Shown: in pieces, positions 15,301-42,600 of the stretch
Layout of the letters: every line of letters begins with the position of its first letter
How positions within the stretch are numbered: position 1 is the first letter of the stretch
Source: Asterias amurensis
Taxonomy: Eukaryota > Echinodermata > Asteroidea > Forcipulatida > Asteriidae
Length of the DNA stretch: 64,000 bases
Assembly (NCBI RefSeq): GCF_032118995.1
Contig: NC_092669.1
Span: 1,426,001 to 1,490,000 of the forward strand
Direction: 5' to 3'
Notes under the pieces: generated by a model
Told to the model about the DNA's origin: nothing
Seen by the model: the letters and a program-made list of their open reading frames with translations, nothing else
Databases searched by the model: none
Made by a program: the position numbers and the translations under genes

Positions 15301-16143
15301 AGCGATGTCATGTTAAATGGATCTCGATCAACTCCACAGATAGAAAAGACAATTGAAGCAGCTTCAGGTAAGGCGACGGCAGAAAATGAAGGAAATTTGT
15401 CATTTTAATAATTTGGGAGGCTAATCATCTTCACTCGCAGCTTAGAGCTGAATCGCGGCTACAAACGCAGGCATGCAAGGGCGCCTTTGGCAGCCAGCCA
15501 CATCAACCCATTATGACCACGCAGCACAGCCAGAGCTCGAAAGTGTTTGATTTTATTTTTAGTTAAAAAGATTTCAAATTTTCAAAAAGGGAATTTTTGT
15601 TGAGAAATGTACGTGATTTTTAATTGACGTTTTCAGTACCACTGTGTGTTTGACTCTTTTTTAGTTGAGTTGGTTCTGAAAAAAACCAGTGGTTAACAAC
15701 TCAACACTTCAATAAGTATGCTCTGGTCGTCTTTAGCAGAATGCTTGACTTTGTTGATAGATTCTTACTTAATTTTACCTGATTTTTAAAAACATTTTAA
15801 AATGTTTTTTTTATTCTCAGTACCTCAAGCAGAGAAGGTTAGTTACTTTGGATCATCCCCCTCCCCAAGCCAGGTCATGGGGTCGAATGCTTCAAAGGGA
15901 CCCCCGGATAACCCCCTCGTAGGTCAAATGTCGTCGCTCATCTCCATGACGACCAATAGCACAACCCACAGTGTTCCTTCGGCCAATGGCAACACGGATG
16001 GGGGAGGAGGAGGTGGGCCTGCCCCAGGAGCCCCGCCCGGTGGGGACGACGAGGCCATGATGGCGTTTATTATGAGTCTTCTCCAAGCAGACGCTGGGCT
16101 GGGTGGGTCGGTCGACTTAACGGACTTGCCCTGGCCGTTATGA
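5783..16143 (+). CDS. BMAL1: BMAL/cycle (ARNTL) bHLH-PAS circadian transcription factor, complete
   Basis: Clock-gene activator that pairs with CLOCK and binds E-boxes. Coding exons: 5783-5805, 7853-7909, 8773-8930, 9469-9548, 9792-9884, 10214-10331, 10977-11138, 11460-11593, 12156-12262, 12832-12938, 13313-13463, 13895-13968, 14720-14828, 15270-15367, 15821-16143. All phases close, giving 597 aa (human BMAL1 626). The bHLH is at about residues 27-80 ([14 protein letters not shown], with the E-box-reading His, Glu and Arg present). PAS-A starts near 97 ([20 protein letters not shown], then [10 protein letters not shown]). PAS-B is at about 303-396 ([31 protein letters not shown]). The C terminus is the BMAL transactivation tail: [18 protein letters not shown], then DLPWPL at the very end. 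The invertebrate-type full-length cycle retains this tail, unlike Drosophila. The N terminus is short; frame stays open upstream to the acceptor at 5760-5761, so the true start could lie in an earlier exon. Confidence 0.95.
5846..6010. repeat. Fragment of MITE family G
   Basis: Begins GAACGTTACAGAATTG and matches, inverted, the right half of the full element at 52263-52655, including the ATCACAGATTTACATTAAAC, GTAGAAAGCATCCCTT and TTGATGAGAAATAAATAATC segments. Located in BMAL intron 1. Confidence 0.6.
6100..6432. other. AT-rich intron sequence
   Basis: A- and AT-rich BMAL intron 1 sequence with several A-runs. No gene or recognisable element. Confidence 0.4.
6433..6821 (-). mobile_element. 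MITE family A, reverse orientation
   Basis: About 385 bp between inverted ends built on GGCAGTGGACACTATTGGTA. The centre carries a strong hairpin GATTTCGAGACCTCA...TGAGGTCTCGAAATC. In BMAL intron 1. Noncoding; the ORF inside is incidental. Confidence 0.85.
6834..7553. repeat. Direct repeat pair flanking a family F long inverted repeat
   Basis: Two direct copies of about 165-180 bp (6834-7010 and 7375-7553, both starting TGCAAGCCTTTCTCCTCT) bracket an inverted repeat at about 7020-7350. Its arms carry CAAAACACAATGTCCACAGA and, inverted, TCTGTGGACATTGTGTTTTG. Right-end fragments of the same family F lie at 34787-34890 and 55683-55805. Confidence 0.75.
7553..7772 (+). mobile_element. MITE family E, 3'-truncated copy
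   Basis: Starts CTTAAAGCAATCGCACACCA and continues through ATCACAACTTATATATAAAA, GGAAAACCCACCCTTGTTTC and ATTCTCGATATCGAGAA, matching the left part of the full copy at 32686-33060. Confidence 0.75.
8105..8145. repeat. Interstitial telomere-like octamer array (CCCCCTAA)4
   Basis: Four tandem CCCCTAAC units in BMAL intron 2. The minus strand therefore has four G5-class tracts separated by TTA, a strong G-quadruplex candidate. Confidence 0.85.
9180..9385. repeat. T/AT-rich low complexity with (TA)n and G tract
   Basis: Long T-rich region with a TA dinucleotide run (about 9343-9364) and a G11-class tract (9374-9385) upstream of BMAL exon 4. No coding signal. Confidence 0.7.
9687..9764 (+). repeat. 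MITE family A right-end fragment
   Basis: ATGCATATGTTGAGATACAC followed by GTCTTTGACAATTACCAAAG and GTGTCCAC, matching the last about 78 bp of family A. In BMAL intron 4. Confidence 0.7.
10015..10172 (+). repeat. Internally deleted MITE family A relative
   Basis: Left end GTCCACACCTTTGGTAAT joined to the right-half motifs GGCCGATTGAGC, TTCACAGGTTTGTT and GGGATACACCATGTGAGAA. A shortened family A derivative in BMAL intron 5. Confidence 0.55.
10286..10690 (-). mobile_element. LINE reverse-transcriptase C-terminal fragment, frameshifted
   Basis: Minus-strand translation gives [17 protein letters not shown], then [15 protein letters not shown], preceded in other frames by LIDIAVPGD and RPDVLVLEK-like sequence. 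This is the recognisable C-terminal region of a non-LTR ORF2 family (DIAxPxD...KYQDLARE...GALGTxPKxL). At least two frame changes separate the pieces, so it is a dead 5'-truncated copy. Antisense in BMAL intron 6. Confidence 0.7.
11603..11765. repeat. Family D foldback element
   Basis: ACAGCCGATTTCACGAAACG at the left and TTTGGTGAAATCGACGGCTG at the right, with CTTAAGATGGGTTCAATGC inside, as at 5455-5591. In BMAL intron 8. Confidence 0.75.
12352..12733 (+). mobile_element. MITE family A, forward orientation
   Basis: TTAAAGGCAGTGGACACTAT at the left and AATAGTGTCCACTGTCTTTAA at the right (TTAA at both ends), about 382 bp. In BMAL intron 9, about 100 bp before the exon 10 acceptor. Confidence 0.9.
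12737..12790. repeat. Inverted pair of tRNA D-arm/A-box sequences
   Basis: GGCTCTACCAACTGAG and CTCAGTTGGTAGGGC form an inverted repeat with a loop of about 14 bases. Each arm is a canonical tRNA A-box region (TAGCTCAGTTGGTAGAGC type). Sits between the MITE and BMAL exon 10. Confidence 0.6.
14870..15300 (+). repeat. Imperfect tandem duplication of BMAL intron 13 end and exon 14 start
   Basis: Three diverged units begin near 14870, 14987 and 15162 (AGGCTGGCATAGTT, AGGCTGGCAAAGTT, AGGCTCGCATAGTT). The second contains an acceptor TTATGTGTCTAG followed by GAATGATTTGTACGGAATG, a degenerate copy of real exon 14 (acceptor TTATGTATCTAG at 15269, GAATGACTCC...ATGGGATG). Confidence 0.75.
15412..15545 (-). 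mobile_element. SINE fragment, minus strand
   Basis: Shares GCATGCAAGGGCGCCTTTGG and CCACATCAACCCATTATGAC with the longer element at 61080-61385, which ends in a tRNA-like head. In BMAL intron 14. Confidence 0.65.
15661..15741 (-). repeat. Family L stem-loop repeat
   Basis: Reverse complement contains AAAGACGACCAGAGCATACT and GTTGAGTTGTTAACCACTGG, matching the other family L copies. Confidence 0.55.
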
Positions 16144-17445
16144 GGCAGGCGTTGCGAAGTTGACCACTTTAAGTCGGTATTTTAAAAACAATTCTGTATC
16201 CATCAGCAGTATTATTTTTTACGGCTCGGTAAATTAACAGTGCCAGCCACCATTCCAGTCCTGACCACGCAGTGAAGACCAGGTCCTCGCACTGTTATTC
16301 CCTAATTAAAGAATATCATGGTAGGAGCCTGACTGTGCACGCTACAGAAAACGGAAAATCTGAGTGGATAAAAACTTCAGCCTTTTGGCTGTCGCTGAAA
16401 AATTTAGAAACATCCAAAGTTTAAAACCATCCACCGTAAGTCTGCCTGATAAAGATGTCATGCAAGTGGTGAAGGCGATTTTATTTGGGAACGTCAGGGT
16501 TCTAGTGTTATCCGCAATCACAACGCCTTAGTGCATAATTTTGTAAGCAGGGATGCATTTGCTAAGCAGGGATTTAATCGCTAAGCAGGATTTATTTTCT
16601 AAGCAGTGAGTTTTTATCTGCACAGCATAAGATACAGGGAACCAGTGACAGTACCACATGGCATGGCATTTGGGGTGGTAAAAAAGTTCTGCTTAGCATA
16701 TTTGACTTTGTTTTTAGAGGTCTGTGTATTCGTAATGTGTATTTGCTGTTGTAGGCAGTGGACACTATTGGTAATTACTCAAAATAATTATTAGCATAAA
16801 ACCTTACTTGGTAACGAGTAATGGGGAGAGGTTGATGGTATAAAACATTGTGAGAAACGGCACCCTCTAAAGTGCCATAGTTTTCGAGAAAGAAGTAATT
16901 TTCCAAGAATTTGATTTCGAGACCTCAGATTTAGAACTTGAAGTCTCGAAATCAACCATCTAAACGCACACTGCTTCGTGTGACAAGGGTGTTTTTTTTC
17001 TTTCATTATTATCTCGCAACTTCGATGACCGATTGAGCTCAAATTTTCACAGGTTTGTTACTTTATGCATATGTTGAGATACATCAACTGTGAAGGCTAG
17101 TCTTTGACAATTACAAATAGTGTCCACTACCTTTAAGCTGGAAACGGTTGATAAATTAAATGTTCAGGGTTGAATACTTCTTTTGGTGCTTCAGATTTAT
17201 AATTTAGAAACAAAAAGTGCCCGAATATTGTGTGTGATATAAACTCCGTAAAATAATGTATGGTGCTTTCTTACGAGTAATTTCTGTATTTTTTTTAATA
17301 ACAAAAAGATCACCTTGTGTTGGTGTGTGAAAATGTTTAAAATGTCTGCACATTTTGTGTAAAAAAAGTGGTAAAGTGGTATTATAATTTTCTGTTGATC
17401 ACAAGTTAATACACGAAAGCCTAGCTTCACTTTATTAATAAAAAA
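16144..17445 (+). other. Probable BMAL 3' UTR, with polyadenylation signals
   Basis: Follows the BMAL TGA. AATAAA occurs at 17437-17442, with further AATAAA-type signals near 17529 and 17692. A family A MITE (16753-17138) lies inside and would be transcribed as UTR. The exact mRNA end is not determinable here. Confidence 0.5.
16753..17138 (+). mobile_element. MITE family A in BMAL 3' UTR
   Basis: GGCAGTGGACACTATTGGTA at the left and AATAGTGTCCACTACCTTTAA at the right, with the internal GATTTCGAGACCTCA hairpin. Confidence 0.85.
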
Positions 17446-17966
17446 ACACCAAAGGTTTAATATTTATTTAATGTATCTAAAACATGTAAAACAAGATTGT
17501 CTTGCATGTACTTTTTAAGAAGTAATGAATAATAAATGTTTTCTATATGGCAACCGATTCTTTAAAAAAAAGTATTCAAAATTTGTAAGGTTAAAGATGA
17601 ATTTGCAATTGTATTTTTCAAGCTAAGAATGTGCTTTTAATCAGTGACCAATATTTTTTGTAATTATGGTCAAAAATAAGGTATATCTTTATAATAAAAA
17701 TGCATGATTTATAACCCCAGGACTTTTTTTTCAGATTTCCCGGAAGTGTTTTGTTAAACTTTTGTGCCTCACTTAAGATGTATCACCGCGATGCCAGAAT
17801 CTTGGTCATGTCTCCTGTATACCACAGCAGACATTGCTACTGATTTTACATTTTGACATTATAGGGACCTGGCTATGTTTCCCCATCTAGACACAGTTTA
17901 GGCATGTGTGTTTGAATGGGAGAAAGTTGGCAACACTGTGACCTGAGAATCAATATTTAAACATCT

Positions 17967-18275
17967 TAAAGCCATTGGACACTTTCGGAACAGAAAAAAA
18001 ATATAAAAGTTCACAGATTTACAAATAACTTACAGGGTTTACAGAAGGTAATGGTGAAAGACTTCTCTTGACATATTATTCCATGAATTGCTTTACTTTT
18101 TGAGAAAACATGAAAACAATTATCAATTCTCTATATCGAGAATTACGGATTTATTTTAAACACATGTCATGACACGGCGACACGTGCAGAAACACAAGGG
18201 TGGGTTTTCCCGTTATTTTCTCCCGACTCCGATGACCGATTGAGCCTAAATTGCCTTTAAACTCGACCGATCTCA
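17967..18275 (-). mobile_element. MITE family E, reverse and truncated
   Basis: Reverse of 32686-33060: GGACACTTTCGGAACAG, TTACAGGGTTTACAGAAGGT, ATATCGAGAATTACGGATTT, GGTGGGTTTTCCCGTTATTT and GATGACCGATTGAGCCTAAA follow in order. Downstream of BMAL. Confidence 0.8.
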
Positions 18276-18900
18276 CTTTGGACCTTTCGCAGGTCAACCG
18301 TTTATATGTAACGCTTAAACCCACAAACAGGGTATTACTAACTTTAAAAACTACTATTTGACAAAAGCTGTATATATAAAAGACAATGTTTATTCAGGGA
18401 TCAGCTAGTACAGTATTGTGTATGTTACAGTGGTACCTCACCATGCCTCTTTAAGGCAAAGTAATATTTGTGTTTTTAAACTTGAACTATTCCAAAAACC
18501 AAAAATTGCATACAAAATAAACTGAAATTGAAATTTATTTGACTTCAGTACTTGGCTATGTAAATGTACATGTAATAAATGAAGGAGAAATAAAAACTGA
18601 AATTGTGAATTGTTTGATTGATGTCAAAGTGTGTGCTCTAATCATATTATTCGGGATTGGTAGAGCTATCAGAGGTACAGTTTTCTTCATTTCAGAGGGA
18701 TGGGAAATATTTCACAACTAAAATGGTTCTAGTAGGCCACAACAAAAACCGATGACATCTACAGCAATTCCGTGGTGCCCTTTAAAAAGGTCCAATACAA
18801 ATTAACATTTTCATCATAGAAGTGCCCCTTATCAGAGGAAGAATGCTGTGCCCCGTCAAGAGTCAAGTTCAAAGACTGTTCTTGAAATGATCTTCATGAT
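18275..18900. other. Intergenic sequence between convergent BMAL and CTR9
   Basis: AT-rich, with several AATAAA-like signals (for example near 18514). Nothing coding was recognised; the 60-codon ORF at 18539-18721 has no family resemblance. Confidence 0.4.
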
Positions 18901-19149
18901 CAGGGCCCAGTTTCATAGAGCTGCTCAGCACGAAAATTTGCTTAGCATGAAATTTTTACCTTGATAGAAACAGGATTACCAACCAAATTTCAACGTGATT
19001 CTCAGGATAAGCAAACAACAGCTGAATACCAGTTACAAACAATATGCAACAAATGAAAATTTGGTTGGTAATCCTGTTTTTATCAAGGCAAAAGATTCAT
19101 GCTAAGTAATTTTTTTTGTGCTTAGCAGCTCTATGAAACTGGGCCCAGT
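18901..19149. repeat. Family C foldback element
   Basis: CAGGGCCCAGTTTCATAGAGC at the left, GCTCTATGAAACTGGGCCCAG at the right, with inner inverted motifs GGATTACCAACCAAATTT and AAATTTGGTTGGTAATCC. Other copies: 24007-24251, 38375-38562, 40196-40422, 46985-47175, 48738-48970, 59902-60147. Confidence 0.85.
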
Positions 19150-19312
19150 TAGCTCTCTAAATAAAATGAAAAACATTGTTTTATCCCTACCGATCTTGTA
19201 TGGACTGAATTCAGACCAGGTCACTCAATGCAACTTACTGGCTATTTTCATAAAGTAAAAAAAAGTAGGCTATTTTCATTTTGATTTTTTACATAATTTT
19301 TGTCCAGGAATT

Positions 19313-19456
19313 GTTAAGAAGTATACACAGAATGTGGAATCACCTTCCTCAGGACATCACACAGTCTCCTCCAAAAGCCACTTTCAAAACTTTGCTTATG
19401 AGCAACCACTGTAAGTTAATGTCTTATCACTTCAAAGATTGCTTGATTAATTGATT
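19313..19456 (+). mobile_element. LINE reverse-transcriptase C-terminal tail, fragment
   Basis: One plus frame reads IHRMWNHLPQDITQSPPKAT then FKTLLMSNH, the RxWNxLPxxI...FKxxL signature that ends many non-LTR ORF2 proteins, and runs to a TGA near 19456. No upstream RT motifs remain. Confidence 0.5.
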
Positions 19457-19726
19457 GAGAAAAGTTTCTCCTCATTCTGCCACTTCAGAGGTCCAGGTGA
19501 GGAAGGAAAAGAGAAATTATTTTTTACAACCGTAGAAAACAGATCATGGCGAGTGTCAAAAACAAGTGACGACAAGTAACTTTTCTCTGAGAAAGGTTGT
19601 ACGGCATTCATTTCAACTGCCAATCTTGTACATCAGCCACTTTTAAAGTGCACATTAAAAAGAAACAAAGGTGATGATAGAACTACACAATGAAAGTTTT
19701 CTAAAGGAATACAAGCGTCTAATCAG

Positions 19727-36228
<16,502 letters not shown>

Positions 36229-36697
36229 CTTAGAAGTTACTCTAGACTATATCGTTCCCAGGTGTATTTGATTGAAATTTCTATCAAAAACTAATGGGGA
36301 CGAGCGAGAATAGCACATTTAACGGGCACGATCGTAAACGAAACATTTAAAGAGGCTAAGCAACTTCTGTAAATGTAAAATATTAAAAATGTTTGTAGTA
36401 GATGACTTGTACGAGAAACATGTTTACATTAAACCTTTCAAATGTCTGTTTAGTTGTATTTTGAAATGATTTTTGTAAAAAAGTACTCATTTGTGACTAA
36501 AAGAATATGCAGCCTTGAGACAAGGCTATACTACACACTAAAGTCTGGTCCCTAGACGTTTTGCATAACAGTAATTATGTATTCTCTGATTGGTGCCTAG
36601 GGATTTTTACCCTGCCCATCCCACTACCCGCCCCCCCCCCACAACACAGTAATTTTTACAGCAATGTTGTCGTTCTTTAGCGATAGTTTTTGACAAA
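36229..36697. promoter_or_regulatory. Shared head-to-head promoter of CTR9 and ethanolamine kinase A
   Basis: 469 bp between the divergent ATGs. Conserved in unit 2 (45576-46073) outside a short C-rich or AACC-rich indel. Transcription starts not visible. Confidence 0.6.
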
Positions 36698-39600
36698 ATG
36701 GCAACTACAAGTAATGTTTTAAGAATTGACCTGACTCTAGATGAGAACAAATTGGAGGAAGGTGCTCTGAAACTATTTGAAACAGTTAAACCAGGATGGA
36801 ACCAGAAAGACATAAAGTTCAAGGTAGGGCCTAACTCGTTAATAAAACAGCCTCAATCCGATTATAGTATTAGCCTAATTATAAAAATATAATATACCGG
36901 TAGGCCTTATTGCTTTTGGTCTGTCATGCCTGTTGCGCTGTACTGTTGTTTAGTTCTACCTCTACATTGGATGAACATAAGTACAGCTACAGGAGTATAG
37001 TTTGATGTACTTCTAGAAACTATCAGGCTCCCCGGCCCGGGAGCCTGATAGTTTCTAGAAGTAGGTTGGATGAACATAAATCAGTCATTATAATATGTAC
37101 AGCTACCGTACAGGAGTACAACTTGTAATGTATAATTACTAATAATAGTTATTAAAATAGATTTCCCTTTCTCGTTTTAATAAATACACTGAAGTTAATA
37201 GTTTGGAAGATTGTCCGAATGTCCTTATCTGATTCTGAGTCTGACTGCCACTTTTCCAGTTTACCAATTGTTTACCTAAAAGTTTGCTAACATTAACAAC
37301 TAAAGTGGATGGATTTCAACATTATAAAACTTATTTATTTTTTATTACTGTATCTCTCTTTTCTAATGTTTTATTTGATTCTTTTTCTAAAACTGTGTTA
37401 GTGTACACAAACAAACAGTATGTCACAACGCTGTACACAACAATAAGGTTATCGCGATTCAGAACCGCAATGCATTATGGGCATGCAGACGGGGCATTTG
37501 CTACTGCGGTGTATGTTGTCATATCATGGCCGATTCGCGATAAATGTTACTAGTGTCAAATAGCTTAAAGTTCCAATATGTCATTTATCAGGGATCAGGT
37601 TGGCTCGGTGGTTTCTTTTGCCCCTTTTACACAAGAGCAATTATAAGCAAAGGTCCCTTGCTTAATTGTAGCATGGTTGTAAAATTTTACAAAACATTTC
37701 CAGTGAAAGGACGACAATTTTGGTAATGTCCAGGGTCCCTTGTATAAAATCTAGTCAAATATTGCTTCATTTCAAATCACAACCATGCTAAAATTAAAAG
37801 CAAGGCCAAGGGACCACTGTTAAATTGCTCTCGTGTGAATAGGGCTTTTCCCTGCTTTTCATCTCTGTGGACCACCGAGGTACTACACAATTAAATTCCA
37901 CCAACAAACTATTTCGTTGTTATTTTCCATAAGGTTTTTACCGATGGAAAATCAAACAAACTTATCGGCGGCTACCTCCCAGAAGATAAGAACACCATGG
38001 CCCTCGTCCGAGTCTACGGGAAGAAGACGGAATTGCTCATCGATCGGGAGGCAGAAATCAAGACGTTTGTCCTTCTTCATAAAGCAGGGTGTGGACCTCA
38101 ACTGTACGCAGCGTGTAACAACGGTCTCTGCTACAAGTATTTACCAGGAATCATTCTTGATTCCAAAATGGTTCGAGAGGAACGTATCTTCAGGTGAAAT
38201 TTCATTTCCCTTCATTTTCATTTCATTTATTTATTCTGGTTGTTAAGCCATGTACTCTTAGAAATGTGAACTTAATCACTGTACTAGCCAAAAACCCGAT
38301 GGAAAGAAGAAAAGGAAAGGACTTGTCAATTTTAGATGGAGGAAAACCCAAGATTCCAGGGAGAACACACACAATCGGGCCCAATTTCATTCAGCTGCTT
38401 AAACACAAAAAGTTGCTAAGCACATCAAAATTATGCTTACCAGAATAAGGTTCCCAGCCAAACTACCATATATAAATTTGTGACTGGTATCCTGCTCATT
38501 TTTGCTAGGCAAAATCGTTAAGCATATTTGCTGCTTAAGCAGCTCTATGAAATTGGGCCCAGCTAATATTAGGGACTGAAAACTCAATTTACAAAGTGCC
38601 CCCCTCTGGAAGGAATCGAACCAGGGTAATAGAGGTGGAAGGTTGGGAAAAGAAACTACTGCAACACGACCAGTAACATTGATGGTGAGCTTACAGTAAA
38701 ATCTATTTTGTGACTTTGTTTTTTAAAGCTCTGCGAACTGTTAATAATAAATGTTTTATCTCGCAGGCTTGTGGTGAAAGAGATGGTAAAAATGCACTCC
38801 ATCAAGCCACAAGAGGGCGCTGTTCCACCTCCTTGGCTGTTCAAAACGATGGAGAGATTTCTATCAATTCTACCAGAAAAGTTTGAGGATGCAAAAAAAC
38901 AGGAGAGGTAATATTTCATTTTTACTGCATTGCTTCTAAACAGGTCAATCAATTGAGCCACGCCCACTTGGGACAGACGGGTGTGTCTAGGGCTTGACAT
39001 TTTCACAGGATCGTAGTCCTGAGTAAAATCACGACTGGAAAAGTCGGGCTGTCCTGTGTTTTTGTTTGAACCTTGAATTCTGTTGAGTATTGAAGAATAC
39101 TTGGAATGGGAAACTTTAGACTATCTGCCAATCACCAAGAGAGGGCGCTCTTCACCAGGTAATGTCAACAACTTAGGAATAGGAGAAGCATGAGTGATGG
39201 TCTCTGACAGCAAATACCTTTTTTTTTGCGGGTTTTTGATTTTGTATTTAGATTTAGCCAAACTGTATTTTGTTTTTCATAACACAATGCCAGCATAAAC
39301 CAAACTGTTCTGGAACAGGACGTACTGGAACACGAGTTCCCCAAGGATAACAAGCGGTGTGCATGAGTTTTGGGGAGTGTGTCTTCTAGGGTAATTAGCA
39401 AAAATTCCAAAATGCTGACCTACCAAAAATTAAGAAGAAATCTGAAGTTTAGTTGTATGAAAATGTACCTGATGTAATTTTCAAGAGGCTGAGAGACTTC
39501 TAAATATTTTTTGAGTATTTTTGAATTTTAAGCATTTACCATTGTTTGCTATAGGAATTGTGCACCCTTACCTGGTAGGTCTGCTGCCCTCTAGTGGCAG

Positions 39601-42600
39601 AGCTTTCAAAAAGTCTCCCATTGAGAACAGTCTTCTCAAGTGCCAAATTCGGGTCCTGTAAATATTCTGAGCTTCACACCCTGAATCTGGTGGATTTTTT
39701 CCCCTAAATTCAAGTTGAGTGGTTTCTGCCTCTACAACTTGATCAGTTAAAAACTAGCGCACTGCACCACCCCCGAAATGCTCACATCAGACAGGTCAGA
39801 CTTTAAAAAAAAAGTGATTTCAAAATCTTTTTTTTTACAGATATGTCCGTGGCATTGTTCCTCAATCCCAGCTCCACGAGGAGGTCAGTCAAATAAAGAG
39901 TGCCCTTCTTTGTCTAGAAACACCTGTCGTTTTCTGCCACAACGACGCACTGCTGGGCAATATTGTTTTTAATGAAACTGAAGGTGAGTGCAACTTTTGT
40001 AAGTCCGAGGAGGAGAGGGTAAACTTTTTATTACAGCCAATTTGAAAATTTGGTGGTCCAGTTGGCAAAGTAATATCTTTCCTTGCTTTCGACCACCAGG
40101 ACCCTAGTCTTGGTGCAAGACATTTCTCGTTCCCTTTTCACGCACACCCCGGCCAATTCGCCGACAGCGCACGCACCGACTCACCTAGCTCACCTTGCGA
40201 CTCACAACAATTTGCTTAGCATGAAATTTCTTCTTTGATAAAAACAGGATTACCAACCAAAGTTTCCATTTGTTGCTTAAATTGCTTGTTACTGGTATTC
40301 AGCTGTTGTTTGCTTATCCTGAAAATCACTTGGAAGTTTGGTTGGTAATCCTGTTTTTATCAAGGCAAAAATTTCATGCTAAGCAAATTTGTTTGCTTAG
40401 CAGCTCTATGAAACTGGGCCTAGTGGTGATTAAGTTTGCTTTTCTGATCACACACTGGGCTTCACAACCAGATAAGATACAAAAAAAACTATATATCCTT
40501 TTTTATCAAAACTTCTTGTCCCCCCCCCCCTCCCTTGCAGGTACACTGAAATTTATAGATTATGAATATGCCTCCTTCAACTACCAAGCCTTTGACATAG
40601 CCACCCATTTTGCGGAATTCGCTGGCATCGAGGTGGTTGATTACAGCCTGTACCCAGATAAAGACCTCCAACTGAAGTGGCTGAGAGCGTTCCTGGTCGC
40701 TTGGAGGGAAGCTCAAAACATTCCAGACGAAGTCACTGAGCGAGACCTCGAGGTTTTATACGTCAAAGTCAACAAATTTGTCCTGGTAAGATGCTCATGA
40801 AACTATCATTATCACAGTAATAGGAATCTTCCCATTAGAGGCCAGAATAAAACATCCTTTTCGCCTTGCAACTCACACCTGTTATCTCTATGTAATTCCT
40901 TTTCCAAAAAGTAGACTTAAGTAGAATAGGGTGTAGAGTAGGGTGTCGTGGCCGAGTGGATAAGAACACCGAACTCAAGCTCTGGTGCTTCTGTTCAGCA
41001 GAGTGTGGGTGCAAATCCCGGTCGTGAAACTTGTGTCCCTGAGCAAGACACTTTTCTATAATTGCTTCTCTCCACCCAGGGATAAATGGGGACCTGCGAG
41101 GGCAGAGATGGTTCTTGTGATTGATTTAGCCGAGTAGCGCATATTAATGTTGCACAAGGCTGTATACTCCCCACCAGGGAGCTGAGATGGTTTAAGGAGT
41201 GATTTAAGGCCCAGTGACCAGGGGTAATAATGTGAAGCGCTTTGGGACGCCCTCCAGGTGTGAAAAGCGCTATATAAAAACGGGTTATTATTATTATTAT
41301 TATTATTATTAATATTCAAGGTGTTACTGGTTCAAATCCATTGTGTGCGTTTCACATTTTCAATCCTAATATGCGTTTTTTTTCTGTCTTGGCAGGCTGC
41401 CCATCTTCTCTGGGGGATATGGGCACTAATCCAATCTCACAACTCCACCATTGACTTTGATTTCTTAGAGTAAGTATGAAGGAGTATAAGGCCTCATCCA
41501 GGCTGCCGGCTACGGCTGTTGCTAAGGATGTTCTATACTTCAATGCATGATGACAAGGCAATCCAGCCATAGCCGTAGCTGTTGTCGCCAATTCTGATGG
41601 TCTTAAGCCCGGTTCATACTTCCTGCAAATGCGAAGCGAATTTGATGTGAATTTGGCGTCACAACCCTCCTTTCGCAGCGATATTTGCAAGTGAGTTGAA
41701 CAAAGTTAAACTGCTGTGAATAATTCGTTGCGAATTTGTGACATCAACATTTGTATCGCATTCGCATTTGCAGGAAGTATGAACCGGACTTAAGGCTGAT
41801 GGGAATTAATGGCTTTGGCTTTGGGCGGATTACTGAAAAGACCCATTCTAAAATGTGAAGGCTGCAGCTAATAGTATTGCAGTAGCCAAAGCAGCTTGAA
41901 TCGGACGAGGCCTAAAATAAATCTTAAATAGTGACGTGTCCGAGTGGTCTTAGTGTCTTTAAAAACTGACTTGGTAATGAGCAATGGAGAGCTGTTGATG
42001 GTATAAAACATTGTGAGAAACGGCTCCCTCTGAAGTCGCATAGATTTTGAGAAAGATGTATTTTCTCATTAAAATAATAAAAGACTTCTTAGCTAGAGTC
42101 TTTTGTTCCTATCTGAAAGCACACAAATTCGTCTAACAAGGTTTTTTTTTTCTTTCATCATTTTCTCGCAACTTCGATGACCAATTGAGCCCAAATTTTC
42201 ACAGGCTTGTTATTTTATGCTTATGTTGGGATACACCAAGTGAGAACACTGGTCTTAGACAATTACTAAACGCGTACCAAATTTTATGTTTACTCGCGAC
42301 TACAGGGGTTGCCCTTAACTTTTTTTTCAACTGGCCAGCAGGACCAGTTGGCTTGATTTTTCACTGGTCCGCCAGGTTTTTGACTGGTCCGTCAATTTTT
42401 TTATATGTTTTTTAACTAAAAAAATACTGTTGTATACCAACTGCTCGATTTTTAATCGCCGCTATTTCAAAATTCAACATGAATTGCAACGTCAACTTAA
42501 CTGCACTGGAAGCCATACTTTATTTATGTGTACCAAGTTATTGTGTTCGTAAGGGGGCTCACTAATTTGAGAGTATTTTTTCTTTAAAAAAAGTAATAAC

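Noticed and set aside
37284-37553. 89-aa ORF in ETNK A intron 1
   Set aside because: No family similarity, within the copy-A-specific insertion, hydrophobic low-information sequence.
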